A stretch of 64,000 nt of DNA, taken from Prionace glauca. Its lineage: Eukaryota > Chordata > Chondrichthyes > Carcharhiniformes > Carcharhinidae. Location of the stretch: positions 11,647,790-11,711,789 of the forward strand of contig CM075761.1 in NCBI GenBank assembly GCA_037974335.1, written 5' to 3'. The stretch's first letter is position 1. Each line of letters opens with the position of its first letter. The translations under genes and the position numbers were made by a program. A model generated the notes under the pieces. That model searched no databases. It worked only from the letters and a program-made list of their open reading frames with translations, and had not been told where the DNA came from. Shown here one piece after another: positions 52,701-62,726 of this stretch.

Positions 52701-55209
52701 GCTTACTTTATAGTCGGAAAAGACCTGTCTTTGGTGACACTGTAGCACCGTGGGTTAGCAGTGCTGCTTCAGAGCTCCAGGGACCTGGGCTCGATTCCCG
52801 GCTCGGATCACTGTCTGTGCGAAGTTTGCACATTCTCCTCGTGTCTGCGTGGGTTTCCTCCGGGTGCTCCGGTTTCCTCCCAATGTCCAAAGATGTGCGG
52901 GTTGGGTTGATTGGCCTTGCTAAGAAATTGCCCCTTAGTGTCCAGGGATAGAACATAGAACATAGAACATTACAGCGCAGAACAGGCCCTTCGGCCCACG
53001 ATGTTGCCCCGACCAGTTACAAAACAATGACCCATTAGCCGAAACCAATCCCTTTTCGTCCATAAACCTATCCACAGATGTGTAGGTTAGAGGGATTAGT
53101 GGGTAAAATGTGTAGGGATGCTGGAGGAGGGGGCGGGGGGGGGGGGGGGGGAGGGTGGGGGGAGGAGGCTTGGGGGGGGGAGGGGTGGGTAGGGCCTGGG
53201 TGGGATTATGATCGGTGAAGACGCAATGGGCCAGAGGGCCTGGTTCTGCACTATAGGGATCTATGTTAAGCTCTTCCATTTGTAAACTGTGTGAATTTGT
53301 AAATTTGGAGAGTAAAGCTGTGCACAGTACACTTAGCATCCTATAATGGTTAAATCCCGTCCCGTTAGTTCTGCAATTATTTTGATGAAACACAAATGAT
53401 TTGTTTGAATGGGTGTTCCCTTGGTCAGCTGATTTGCTACCTCTGTTTGCTTGTTCCCCTGAACTAATAATCTCACTGACCCGTTTCAATCACTGCCATT
53501 CGGAGGAGTATCTCTCTCTCTCGCTCTTATTTCAAGTTCGCTTTGTTCCAACACAATGGTTCTCCAAATTTAAACAAATTCCGTGCCAAGGCTTAGTTTT
53601 GTGAATGAAACAAAAGCAGAGCTGTTGTGCTACCTGGGGCGGCACGGCAGCACAATGGGTTAGCACTGCCATTTCACAGCGCCGGGGTCCTGGGTTCGAT
53701 TCCCGTGCTTTAAATCCCCGCTCCTTAAATCTGTGTCCTCTCGTAGTGACCATTTCGACCCGGGGAAATAGCCTCTGAGAGTCCACCCTATCTATTCCTC
53801 TCAACATTTTATAAACTTCTATCAAGTCGCCTCTCAACCTTCGCCTCTCCAGGGAAAAGAGTCCCAGCTCCCTCAACCTATCTTCATAAGGCATGCCTCC
53901 CAGTCCAGGCAACATCCTTGTAAATCTCCTCTGTACCCTTTCAATAGCTTCTACGTCTTTCCTATAGTGAGGCGACCAGAACTGTGCACAATACTCCAAA
54001 TGAGGCCTGACAAGGGTCATAATGATGGGGAAACCCACTCTTCAAACTGAAATCTACATCACAGGGTGAATCCTGGGGGAAACAGGAGAGTGAGCACCAA
54101 CGTCCTGGATGCAGTAGCCTGCCATATCGTTGTTCTGATAGTGATAAAAGCGAGATAGGTCAGCTTGGAGATTACATTGATGCCAGTTTGAAGAAGAAAA
54201 ACAAATAACACACTTTTGATCTTAAATTCCATCTTTACCTGTCAGGACCAGGGTATGTTTGAGTCGTAATTATCATTCCTTTCTCTTTTCTCTGACAGTC
54301 AATTTACTGGGAATTGTGGTCTTGTCCCGAGGAAAATGTGGCCTCTCTACCTGCACCACTTGCTATCTGGTGGCCATGGCATGTGCGGATCTACTGGTCA
54401 TTTTCACTGAGGTCATACTATTTCAGGTGAATTTCTATTATTTCCCACGGTGTTTCCTGGACATCACCCCTGTGTGCACCGTCACCTATGTCGTGCGGCG
54501 TGCAGCCATAGACTGTTCTGTCTGGTGCACCATCACATTTTCTTTAGATCGATTTGTGGCCATTTGCTGTCAGCAAGTGAGAACGAAATACTGCACCTTG
54601 AAAACAGCAGCTTTGGTTGCTGCAGTGACCTGCACTCTGCTTTGTTTAAAAAACATCCCGTTTTACTTTACGTTTGAACCTGGTGCAATAATAGACAATG
54701 TACCGTGGTTCTGTTATGATAATCCAAGCTACTATACCGACTCTGGGTGGATTGCATTTGACTGGTTTGACACGATATTAACTCCATTGCTCCCATTCGC
54801 TTTCATTCTGCTGCTCAACACTCTGACCATCAGGCACGTTTTAGTGGCCAGTAGAGTTCGTGAGGGACTGAAAAATCAGAACAAAGGAGAGAATCACAGT
54901 GACCGAGAGATGGAGAGCAGGAAGAAATCAATGACCTTACTCTTCAGCATATCCGGAAGCTTCATACTTCTGTGGTTGTTGGTTGTTATAGATTTCATGT
55001 ATTATACCATAACCAGGAAAGATATCAATTATTATTCTATATCTGAATACGCATTTCAACAATTTGGATTTATGCTTCGGAATTTGAATTGTTGCACAAA
55101 CACATTTATTTATGCAGTGGTTCAGTCCAAATTCAGAGAGCAGGTCAAGAACATACTGAAATATCCGTTTGCATCAATTATTCAACGAATTACAAAACAG
55201 AACATCTGA
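49703..55209 (+). CDS. GPR139-like rhodopsin-class GPCR, two-exon gene
   Basis: Exons 49703-49769 and 54299-55209 give 325 residues. TM1 spans the junction (LAIIGVPVNLLGIVVL). Others are YLVAMACADLLVIFTEVILF (TM2), PVCTVTYVVRRAAI (TM3), LVAAVTCTLLCLKNIPFYF (TM4), TPLLPFAFILLLNTL (TM5), MTLLFSISGSFILLWLLVV (TM6) and FGFMLRNLNCCTNTFIYAV (TM7). TPVC and PWFC carry the expected bridge cysteines. DRF replaces DRY, as in the - strand paralogue, and FDWFDT before TM5 is shared by both. From what I recall, sharks carry many such genes annotated as GPR139-like. Ligand and G protein are unknown. The 4.5 kb intron holds L2, CR1 and SINE copies. Confidence 0.88.
50040..50310 (-). repeat. Right arm of inverted repeat, in intron 1 of the + strand GPCR
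   Basis: Read on the - strand it has CATAGCTGTA-less but close matches to the left arm, including GCGGAAAATTTGGC near 50276, CTCCACTTGTCTGAAACATT and CACCCTATCCATCACATCCG. Confidence 0.72.
50545..51115 (-). mobile_element. L2-clade LINE, RT C-terminus and 3' UTR, left part
   Basis: The - strand reads YNNQLKNSYFHALIRILNGP and TSHSVHLSLCLNYDC, the L2 RxxRLKNSFFPxAxRLLN end. The antisense 3' UTR is at its left. It is split by a CR1-B fragment and resumes at 51356. Confidence 0.72.
51121..51335 (-). mobile_element. CR1-B 3' fragment nested in the L2 copy
   Basis: AACATAGAAAAACTACAACAC and AACTAGTAGGCTTACCTATA to the TCACTCTGAGTGAAAAA region; rather diverged. Confidence 0.75.
51356..51445 (-). 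mobile_element. L2 LINE, resumed part
   Basis: TGTCAGCACGAGGAAACCAG and GACAGGTTACTGGTGATCTG match the L2 copy at 57.79 kb. Confidence 0.7.
51645..52132 (+). mobile_element. CR1-C LINE 3' end
   Basis: [20 protein letters not shown] and [20 protein letters not shown]-type segments, then a short duplication of TTTTTGAT...GGTTATGGGG near 51965-52015, then a tail ending CTTATGTTCTTA. Confidence 0.88.
52133..52731. other. Intronic sequence of the + strand GPCR
   Basis: From 52540 decayed LINE-like sequence may be present (ACTCCCTGGAATTTAGGGAG). No exon is seen. Confidence 0.4.
52950..53081 (-). mobile_element. CR1-A tail nested in HE1
   Basis: GAACATAGAACATAGAACATTACAGC to CATAAACCTATCCACAGAT. 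Confidence 0.9.
53117..53195. repeat. Poly-G-rich expansion in the SINE 3' region
   Basis: Runs of G up to about 17, mixed with GAGG and GGTGGG, replace the usual GATATGGGGATAGGG string. G-quadruplex potential. Confidence 0.85.
53634..53704 (+). mobile_element. HE1 head only, truncated
   Basis: GGGGCGGCACGGCAGCACAA and GGTTCGATTCCCG, ending at a CR1-B junction. Confidence 0.82.
53707..54020 (-). mobile_element. CR1-B LINE internal fragment (no 3' tail)
   Basis: The - strand reads [40 protein letters not shown] and ATRGHRF-like. It lacks the normal CR1-B tail, so a 3' deletion or rearrangement removed it. Confidence 0.87.
54021..54298 (+). other. End of intron 1 of the + strand GPCR
   Basis: No repeat is recognised. 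It ends TTTCTCTTTTCTCTGACAG, a good acceptor for the GPCR exon. Confidence 0.7.
54299..55209 (+). CDS. Exon 2 of the + strand GPR139-like GPCR
   Basis: It covers most of TM1 to the short C-tail IIQRITKQNI and the stop at 55207-55209. The open frame extends back to a Met at 54259, but that part lies before the polypyrimidine acceptor and is intron. Confidence 0.92.
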
Positions 55210-55590
55210 CAGCCGGCCAAATACCTGTTTGCAATTTTGGAGCGGCAAAATGTACTGTTGTCCCCAGACCCCCAAGAGACTCATAAGTAGCATATGATTG
55301 CTGCAGAATATAAAGTGGACAAGAGGGGAATGTGAGATCCCTGCCTATCAGACAGGAGAGAAAACTACATTCTAATGGCCACGAAAGTCAAACAGGGTGC
55401 TGCAGAATTGAGTGTTGTCCACCCTTCATAATCACCAGCACTCGATATGGGAACAAACTGCATCCTCAAACAATCATTCTAATTTGTCCACTCGTGTAAA
55501 GATTCTTCAGACAATTAAGCAGTTCGTCCCTCTGACTGACATCCAACAATCAGTGGGTTGCCTCGGGGTGATCTGTGAGCTGCCAGCAAT
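55210..55590. other. 3' flank of the + strand GPCR
   Basis: Probably the 3' UTR. No exact AATAAA was found in this stretch, and no repeat. Confidence 0.4.
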
Positions 55591-55990
55591 TAAGAACATA
55601 AGAAATAGGAGCAGGAGTAGGCCATCGAGCCCTTCGAGCCTGCCCCACCATTCAATAAGATCACGACTGATCTGAAGTGGATCAGTTCCACTTTCCCGCT
55701 GTCTCCCCTTAATTCTCCTGTGTATCAGAACCCTATTTACCCGTGTCTTATCCTTCTAAACTCCCACGAGTACAGACCAGGTCTCCTTAGTCTCTCTTCA
55801 TAGCTCAACCCCCTGATCTCCCTTATCATCCTAGTAAACCTCCTCTGCACTCCCTCCAAGGCCAATATATCCTTGCGCAAGTGCGGCGACCAAAACTGCA
55901 CACAGTACTCCAGCTGCGGCCTCACCAGTGCCCTATACAGTTGCAGCAAGACCTCCCTGCTTTTATAATCAATCCCCCTCGCTATGAAGG
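55591..55990 (-). mobile_element. CR1-C copy with internal deletion
   Basis: The 3' UTR part (AAGAACATAAGAAATAGGAG to ACCCGTGTCTTA at 55750) jumps to the RT C-terminal segment (CCTTCTAAACTCCCACGAG), skipping about 170 bp present in other copies. Confidence 0.83.
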
Positions 55991-56805
55991 CATCCCATTC
56001 GCAATTTAGCCCTGCCTCTTGGCGAATCACAGTGTATCAGAAAATGAAAACTGTCTGAAGTCTGCCTGTCATCTTGTCTGTCCAATGTGAGTGTTTCTAT
56101 CCCTGGATGGTAAATGTGTTACCCAACTAGAAAGCTTTGATCGCGATGAGAAGTCCTGGCAAAATGAGAAGAGACTCCAAATTCCAATCGAAAGGCAAAT
56201 CCTTGTGTCCTGGTGATGGACACCCGAACAGGAACAGATCAACGTTTTCACAACACATTCAATAATGTTAATGTGGCCTTTCTGTTTGACTGTGGCAGCT
56301 TTGATACTAATAACTTACTGATGCTGAGACTGCACAGCAATCCTAGAACTAAATGGGAATACAGAGCCAAAATAAAAATCAACGCACTGCAGTGGTCACT
56401 TTCTGACAAGAATTCAACCGGCAGCAAGCAACAGAAATACAGAGCGCCAGAGAAGAGATCATGGGGATATCAAGTGAAAAATCTCTGACGGAGAGATTTG
56501 GAATGGAGGAAAGGCCATGTGGCCTGTTCTATCGGCAGCAGCTATTCTAAATGTTGTGTTTCCCCTGTCTCCATCCGGGAACAATGGTTATTCCTCTCTT
56601 TCTAGGTGAAAGATGTAGATGCATAAATTGAATCTCCCTTTAGATCATTCTTCATCGCTGGCCCCAAACGCGCGGTGACATAAAAGGCCATCTGTCGCAA
56701 CAAGTGTGTTGTGAATTGTTCGAAATCTGCACCCTTTGACTAATGGGAAGAGAAACGCCCTATTTACTCTGAGCACCAAGCCGTACTTTCATATCGGTGT
56801 ACAGC
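55991..56805. other. Unassigned intergenic sequence
   Basis: A 91-codon open frame at 56213-56488 has no recognisable domain. No repeat identified. Confidence 0.45.
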
Positions 56806-57005
56806 AGAACAAAGAACAACACAGCCCGGGAAACCAGGGCCTTCGGCCCAACGAGCCCGCGCCGCCAATTTAACATTGTGAGTCCCCTCTTCCACCCATG
56901 ACCCTTGTCTACGCCTATGGCGATCCACATTGGAAGCCGGATTGAGGGGAGACTAATTTAGGGACAATTTGATTCCACCAATCAGCTAAGAGTGCATCAA
57001 AGATC
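56806..57005 (-). mobile_element. 5'-truncated CR1-D 3' tail
   Basis: AGAACAAAGAACAACACAGC, GGCCCAACGAGCCCGCGCCG and GACTAATTTAGGGACAATTTG. Confidence 0.83.
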
Positions 57006-57103
57006 TCTTTTGGTCCAACGTGCCTCTGGGTGGCCACCAATCAAGAATCTATTCTGATCCCACCTTCCCGCGTTAATCCGTAGTTTTGGATGATGTGGCG
57101 TTT

Positions 57104-57610
57104 ACAAAGAACAAAGAACAAAAACAGCCCGGGAAACAGGCCCTTCGGCCCAACGAGCCCGCGCCGCCATTTTAACATTACCAGTCCCCCACTCCGCCCA
57201 TGACCCCTATCTATTGTTTTATGGCCATCCACATTGAGGGAAACTAATTTAAGGACAATTTGTTACTTACAATCAGCCTAAAAGCACATCTTTGGGATGT
57301 GGGAGGAAACCGGAGCACCCGGAGGAAACCCACGCAGGCACGGGGAGAATGCGCAAACTCCCACAGACACCGGCCCAAATCCATGTGTCTGCACAGCAAT
57401 CAGTGATAGTCACTGAGCTGTCGTCTTGCCCAGTATCTGGTCCCAGTTTAGGCACACACTAACGACATGAAGCACGAGGCCAATCTCGAACAACCAAGAA
57501 CAGCCCCAGTACGACCCATCGCGTGTCTGCCTCTCGTTGGACAACAAGGCGGACGGACTTAAAACCTGTGAATGAAAAGAGAAAAAACATTTATTATTAT
57601 ACCACATCCA
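57104..57610 (-). mobile_element. CR1-D 3' UTR copy, with full SINE-like module
   Basis: Tail (AAAGAACAAAGAACAAAAAC), V-SINE central domain in antisense (GCACATCTTTGGGATGTGGG, then AGGAAACCGGAGCACCCGGA), tRNA-like part near 57400-57420 and the roughly 150-bp head domain to about 57600. No RT part: truncated within the 3' UTR. Confidence 0.82.
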
Positions 57611-57639
57611 TTTACCCTACCAGGGACGTCCCAATGCTA

Positions 57640-57925
57640 ATTGGGACATATTAAAAACAATCTCCTAAATCCTCCCAACCAGAAAGAAAGTTTCCTGTGG
57701 TGCATCTTTAGAAATTGGTGACAGTCGTATCTGAGATGCCAAGTTTCTTTCCTTCTTCTTCTGAGAAGGTAAAAGTGTCGGTGGGCTTTCCGAACTATCG
57801 TGTTGGCATGTGCGGGACCAGGACAGGTTGTTGGTGAACTGGACACGTGAAAACACGTCCAGGCCCTCGACTATTTCTCCTTTCTCCACGTTCATAAAGA
57901 CGGGGGCATATTCTCCACTAGATCT
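57640..57925 (-). mobile_element. L2-clade LINE, RT segment
   Basis: The - strand has frames with SWSRTCQHDSSESPPTLLPS and NTIVRKAHRHFYLLRRRRKE, equivalent to the L2 KKAQQRLYFLRRLRK block. Confidence 0.75.
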
Positions 57926-57949
57926 CTTTAAGTCGATTAGAATTAGTTA

Positions 57950-58322
57950 GGGTTGTTAAGAAGGCATACGGTGTCTTGGCGTTTATTGGTAGGGGGATTG
58001 AATTTAGGGGTCTCAGCGTCATGTTGCAACTGTACACAACTCTGGTACGGCCGCACTTGGAGTACTGTGTGCAGTTCTGGTCCCCACATTACAGGAAGAA
58101 CGTGGAGGCTTTGGAGAGGGTGCAGAGGAGATTTACCAGGATGTTGCCTGGTATGGAGGGGAGGTCCTATGAGGAGAGACTGAGGGATTTGAGGTTGTTT
58201 TCATTAGAAAGAAGGCGGCTGCGAGGGGGCCTTATTGAAACATATAAGATGATCAGAGGTTTGGATAGGGTGGACAGTGATAGCTTTAAGGGCCTGTTCT
58301 GAGCTGTAATGTGCTTCTATAT
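57950..58322 (+). mobile_element. CR1-A copy with internal deletion
   Basis: RT C-terminus from [17 protein letters not shown]-like to GLDRVDSDS, then a direct jump at about 58285 to the 3' tail GGGCCTGTTCTGAGCTGTAA. About 300 bp missing. Confidence 0.85.
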
Positions 58323-58861
58323 GTAATGGTAGTGATTGTTACTGCAGAAGAGCTGAATGCATTGTACATTTCTGCATTGTACGGTTCTATCAGTCTGTGG
58401 CAAAATAAAACTTTTTCAAGTGTCATAATAAAAACACATTTGGTTCATGAATGCCCATGTCAATCTGATGTGAATGACTTTTTAATGGCGTCAAAGATGG
58501 ACAATAAATGCGGACATGGTAAGGGAAGTGAAAGATAAACACACAGAAAAAGAATGAAAAGTTCAAAAAATAGAATAGTCCAAAGTCAGTGGAAACAACA
58601 TAGAGTCAATGAGGGTTTGAAATGGTTCCCTCATTATTGTGGATGTATTTTTTATCCCGAGTTAGCAATATTACAGCACAAACTTAACGTCCTACTCTTG
58701 AAATTGTTTCGGAGACCACATTATTTCCTTTGGTGTCAAGGCTGCAGTTGAAATGTGTTCGCTCAGATGACTGCATCTAAAAACAATATCTGTTGCATGA
58801 CTTTCTCAATAGAGATGAACATCTGAAAATCGGCGTCATTTTAAGGAGAATATCTAGGGCC
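58323..58861. other. Unassigned intergenic sequence
   Basis: No gene or repeat is recognised. Confidence 0.5.
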
Positions 58862-61214
58862 TACTGGAGCTGCGGATTCAGGACGTCAAAAGGAATTAGA
58901 AGGGGGAAGAGAGGGCATGAGATTGCTTTGGCTGGTAGGATTAAGGAAAATCCAAAGGCATTTTATTCCTGTATCAGAGGCAAGAGAGTAGTTAGAGGGA
59001 AAATTGGCCCTCTTAGGGACAAGAGTGGAGAGTTGTGTATTGAGTCGGAGGGAATGGGGGAACTCCTGAATGAATACTTTGCGTCGGTATTCACAATGGA
59101 GAGGGGTTCGGAATCGTGTGGTCTCTTGGAGGGAGTGGAGGTTCATTTGCAGGATATAGTTATGACGAGAGAGGAAGTGCTAGGGCTTTTAGGTAGCGTA
59201 AGGACGGATAAAGCTCCGGGGCCCGATGGTATTTATCCCAGACTGCTTAGGGAGGCGAAAGATGAAATTGCTGGGCCTCTGGCGCAAATCTTTGTCTCTT
59301 CTTTGGACACAGGTGAGGTCCCAGAAGACTGGAGGGTAGCAAATGTGGTCCCGTTGTTCACAAAAGGTAGTAGGGATAACCCTGGAAATTATAGACCGGT
59401 GAGTTTGACGTCGGTGGTAGGGAAGTTAATGGAAAAAATACTTAGGGGTAGGATGTATGAGCATTTGGAGCGTTGCGATCTGATTAGGGATACGCAACAT
59501 GGCTTTGTTAGAGGGGGGTCTTGCCTTACGAATCTGGTGGAATTCTTTGAGGAGGTGACAAAAACAGTTGACGATGGGAGAACCGTTGATGTCATCTATA
59601 TGGATTTCAGTAAGGCGTTTGACAAAGTCGCTCACGGTAGGCTGGTAGAAAAGGTTAAGGCGCATGGGATACGAGGCCAGGTAGCTAGGTGGATTGAGAA
59701 CTGGCTGGGAAATAGGAGACAGAGGGTAGCTGTGGAGGGGACCTTGTCGGGCTGGAGTCCAGTGACCAGTGGTGTGCCGCAGGGCTCAGTACTGGGACCT
59801 CTCCTCTTTGTAGTCTACATAAATGACTTGGAAGAGGGCGTAGGTGGTGTGATTAGCAAGTTTGCTGTTGACACCAAGATGGCAGGGTTGGTGGGTACGG
59901 AACTGGATTGTCAGGTGATACAACAGGATATAGATAGGTTGGTGCAGTGGGCAGATAGGTGGCAGATGGCATTTAATCCTGACAAATGCGAGGTGATGCA
60001 TTTTGGACGGAATAATGCAGAGAGGAGCTATGAGATTAAAGGGAGGCCGATTAGGAGTATTGACATACAGAGGGACCTGGGAGTGCAGGTTCACAAATCC
60101 ATGAAGGTTGCATCACAAGTGGAGAAGGTTGTTAGGAAGGCTTATGTGATGTTGGCCTTTATAGGAAGGGGCATAGAGTATAAAAGCTGCCGTCTAATGC
60201 TTCAGTTGTACAGAACGTTGATTAGACCGCATTTGGAGTACTGCATCCAGTTCTGGTCACCTTACTACCGGAAGGACGTGGAGTCTCTGGAAAGGGTGCA
60301 GAGGAGATTTACCAGGATGTTGCCTGGCATGGGGGGACTGGGTTACGAGGAGAGGTTGAAGAAATTGGAACTATTCTCCTTGGAAAGACGGAGATTGAGA
60401 GGGGACATGATAGAAGTATATAAGATAATGAAGGGAATAGATAGAGTTAATAGTGAGAGACTGATCCCTAGATTAGGTACGAACACGAGAGGTCATCATT
60501 TAAGGGTGAGGGGGGAGAGGTATAATTTGGAGGTGAGAAGAAGGTTCTTTACGCAGAGAGTTGTGGGGGTCTGGAACGCGCTACCGAGTAGGGTGGTGGA
60601 GGCAGGAACATTGGACTCGTTTAAGATGCAGTTAGATAGGCACATGAGTGAAACGAGAATGGAGGGATATGGTAGGGGCTATTAAATAGGGTTAAACCTC
60701 AGGAGACACCGGAAAGGCAGGCTGTAAGATTAATATTTTTGTCTTTATTCCACAGGTGAAAGTCCACCTCGTGTCAAACGAGGGGCAAGCACACGGCGGG
60801 TCGTGCGTGGGCTGCTCTTGGAAGTTCCAGAAGTGGCCTATTTACTTCATGTCGGTGTGTGTGCTTGATCCTGGACTGGTAGATGGGCGCCGCAACAGCT
60901 CAGTGACTAGTACTGCTGGCTGTGCAGGCACATGGATTTGGGCCTGTGTCTGTGGGAGTTTGCGCATTCTCCCCGTGTCTGCGTGGGTTTCCTCCGGGCG
61001 CTCCGGTTTCGTCCCACACCCCAAAGATGTGCTCTCAGGCTAATCGGTTTTTACCAAATTGACACTATTTCTTCCCTGAATCTGACTGAGTAGGGTTCCA
61101 TTCGGAGACACGCAGGGTAGAATAGGTATAGGGTGATGTGGCGGCGCGGGCTCGTTGGGCCGAAGGGCCTGTTTCCCGTGCTGGATTGTTCTTTGTTCTT
61201 TGTTCTTTGTTCAT
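58862..61214 (+). mobile_element. CR1-D LINE: long RT frame and complete SINE-bearing 3' UTR
   Basis: The open frame ends at 60685 and covers [67 protein letters not shown] (motif A Asp present), [29 protein letters not shown] (the catalytic FADD with its first Asp lost) and the C-terminus DRHMSETRMEGYGRGY. The 3' UTR has a roughly 150-bp conserved head (60735-60890), a tRNA-like CAGCTCAGTGACTAGTACTG, the V-SINE central domain (60955-61030) and a tail with TTCTTTGTTCTTTG. The endonuclease is missing. With the changed active site the RT should be inactive even though the frame is long. Confidence 0.9.
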
Positions 61215-61384
61215 GGTTTCTCAGTCATGCCACATCCATTCAATCTGACAAGACAGCCCATTTACCCTTCTACACTAGCAGTAGTTCCCAGTGAGTTATT
61301 AATCATCTGGCAATGGCATATCAGAGCGTTAGTTCACCTGGTCACAGTCTAGCACTTTTCTTCCCGAAAATTTCTGGTCTGATC

Positions 61385-61515
61385 TATCAGCTGAAATATG
61401 ATTTGTGTAAGACACTGATGAGGCCAAATTTAGACTTTTGTCTGCAGTTTTGGTCATCTAATTACAGGAAGGATGTCAATAAGGTTGATAGAGTGCAGAG
61501 AAGGTTTACAAGGAT
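61385..61515 (+). mobile_element. Older CR1 LINE, left part, interrupted by CR1-B
   Basis: LCKTLMRPNLDFCLQFWSSN and [19 protein letters not shown], same subfamily as the LINE at 28.3-29.5 kb. It is broken at GGATGTT. Confidence 0.85.
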
Positions 61516-62113
61516 GTTAGAACATAGAACATTACAGCACAAACAGGCCCTTCGGCCCTCGGGTTGCGCCGATCACATCAACCCCACTAATCTATAGACC
61601 TATCGATAACCCCCAATCCCATTAAACCCCATATACTCATCCAGAAGTCTTTTAAAAGACCCCAGCGAGTTCGCCTCCACCACCGATGACGGCAGCCGAT
61701 TCCATTCACTCACCACCCTCTGAGTGAAAAACTTACCCCTAACATCACCTCTGTACTTCCCTCCCCGCACCTTAAATCTGTGTCCTCTCGTAGCGACCAT
61801 TTCAACCCGGGGAAATAGCCTCTGAGAGTCCACCCTATCTATTCCTCTCAACATTTTATAAACTTCTATCAGGTCGCCTCTCAACCTTCGCCTCTCCAGG
61901 GAAAAGAGTCCCAGCTCCCTCAACCTATCTTCATAAGGCATGCCTCCCAGCCCAGGCAACATCCTTGTAAATCTCCTCTGCACCCTTTCAATAGCTTCTA
62001 CGTCTTTCCTATAGTGAGGCGACCAGAACTGCGCGCAGTACTCCAAATGAGGCCTGACGAGGGTCCTGTAAAGTTGCAGCATTACCTCCCGACTCCTAAA
62101 CTCAATTCCTCGA
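61516..62113 (-). mobile_element. CR1-B LINE, open 160-codon frame, with target duplication
   Basis: The - strand frame runs LYRTLVRPHLEYCAQFWSPH to LDEYMGFNGIGGYR. GGATGTT occurs at both borders (about 61512-61518 and 62117-62123), a target-site duplication. Confidence 0.9.
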
Positions 62114-62578
62114 GGGGATGTTGAGGGGAGTTGAGAAACTAAATTCAGAGAAAGGTTGAACAGCTAGAATGTTATTCCCTGAAGTGTAGAAGAATGAGGG
62201 GAGATTTGATAGAGGTGTATAAAATTAGGATGGGTATAGATCGTGTGAATGCAAGCAGGTTTTTTCCACTGAGGCTAGGGGAGAAAAAAATACTAGAGAG
62301 TGTGGGTTTAGGGTGAAGGGGGAAAAGTTTGAAGGAAATGTTGAGGGGGGGGGGTCACCTTCACAGAGAGTGGTGGGAGTGTGAGATGAGCTGCCAGATG
62401 AAGTGGTAAATGCTTTTAACATTTAAGAAAAACTTGGACAGTTACATGGATGAAAGAGGTGTGGAGAGATATGGTCCAGGTGCAGTTCACTAGGCAGGGA
62501 AATGGTTCGGCACAGACAAGGAGGGCCAACCGGCCTGTTTCTGTGCTGTAGTGTTTTATGGTTCTTTGGTTCTTTCTT
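62114..62578 (+). mobile_element. Older CR1 LINE, resumed part with 3' tail
   Basis: GATTTGATAGAGGTGTATAA, then AGCTGCCAGATGAAGTGGTA, and the tail CTGTAGTGTTTTATGGTTCTTTGGTTCTT. It continues the copy split at 61515. Confidence 0.83.
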
Positions 62579-62726
62579 AAACCGAGTGTTTCCTTCGCTG
62601 TTTTTATGTTTCTGTTTAAGATGAAATATTGATTAATAAAATACTGTTGATCATCTAATATTAGACTCTGTTATAAATTGGGGAGAAACGGTTTCTGGCT
62701 TATGAAATATTATTGACAACAAAGAC

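Larger units (their letters stand above)
52733..53270 (+). mobile_element. HE1 SINE interrupted by a CR1-A tail
   Basis: The head and central domain run to GTGTCCAGGGATA at 52949 and the 3' part resumes at about 53082 (GTGTAGGTTAGAGGGATTAG), expanded by a G-rich stretch at 53117-53195. Confidence 0.88.

Noticed and set aside
54259-54298. Met at 54259 as the start of the + strand GPCR
   Set aside because: It is the intron's polypyrimidine tract read as protein (FLFSLT). Exon 1 at 49703 fits in phase.
58793-60685. 630-codon frame as a host gene
   Set aside because: It is a CR1 reverse transcriptase with a LINE 3' UTR. The first Met lies in flanking DNA before the LINE begins.
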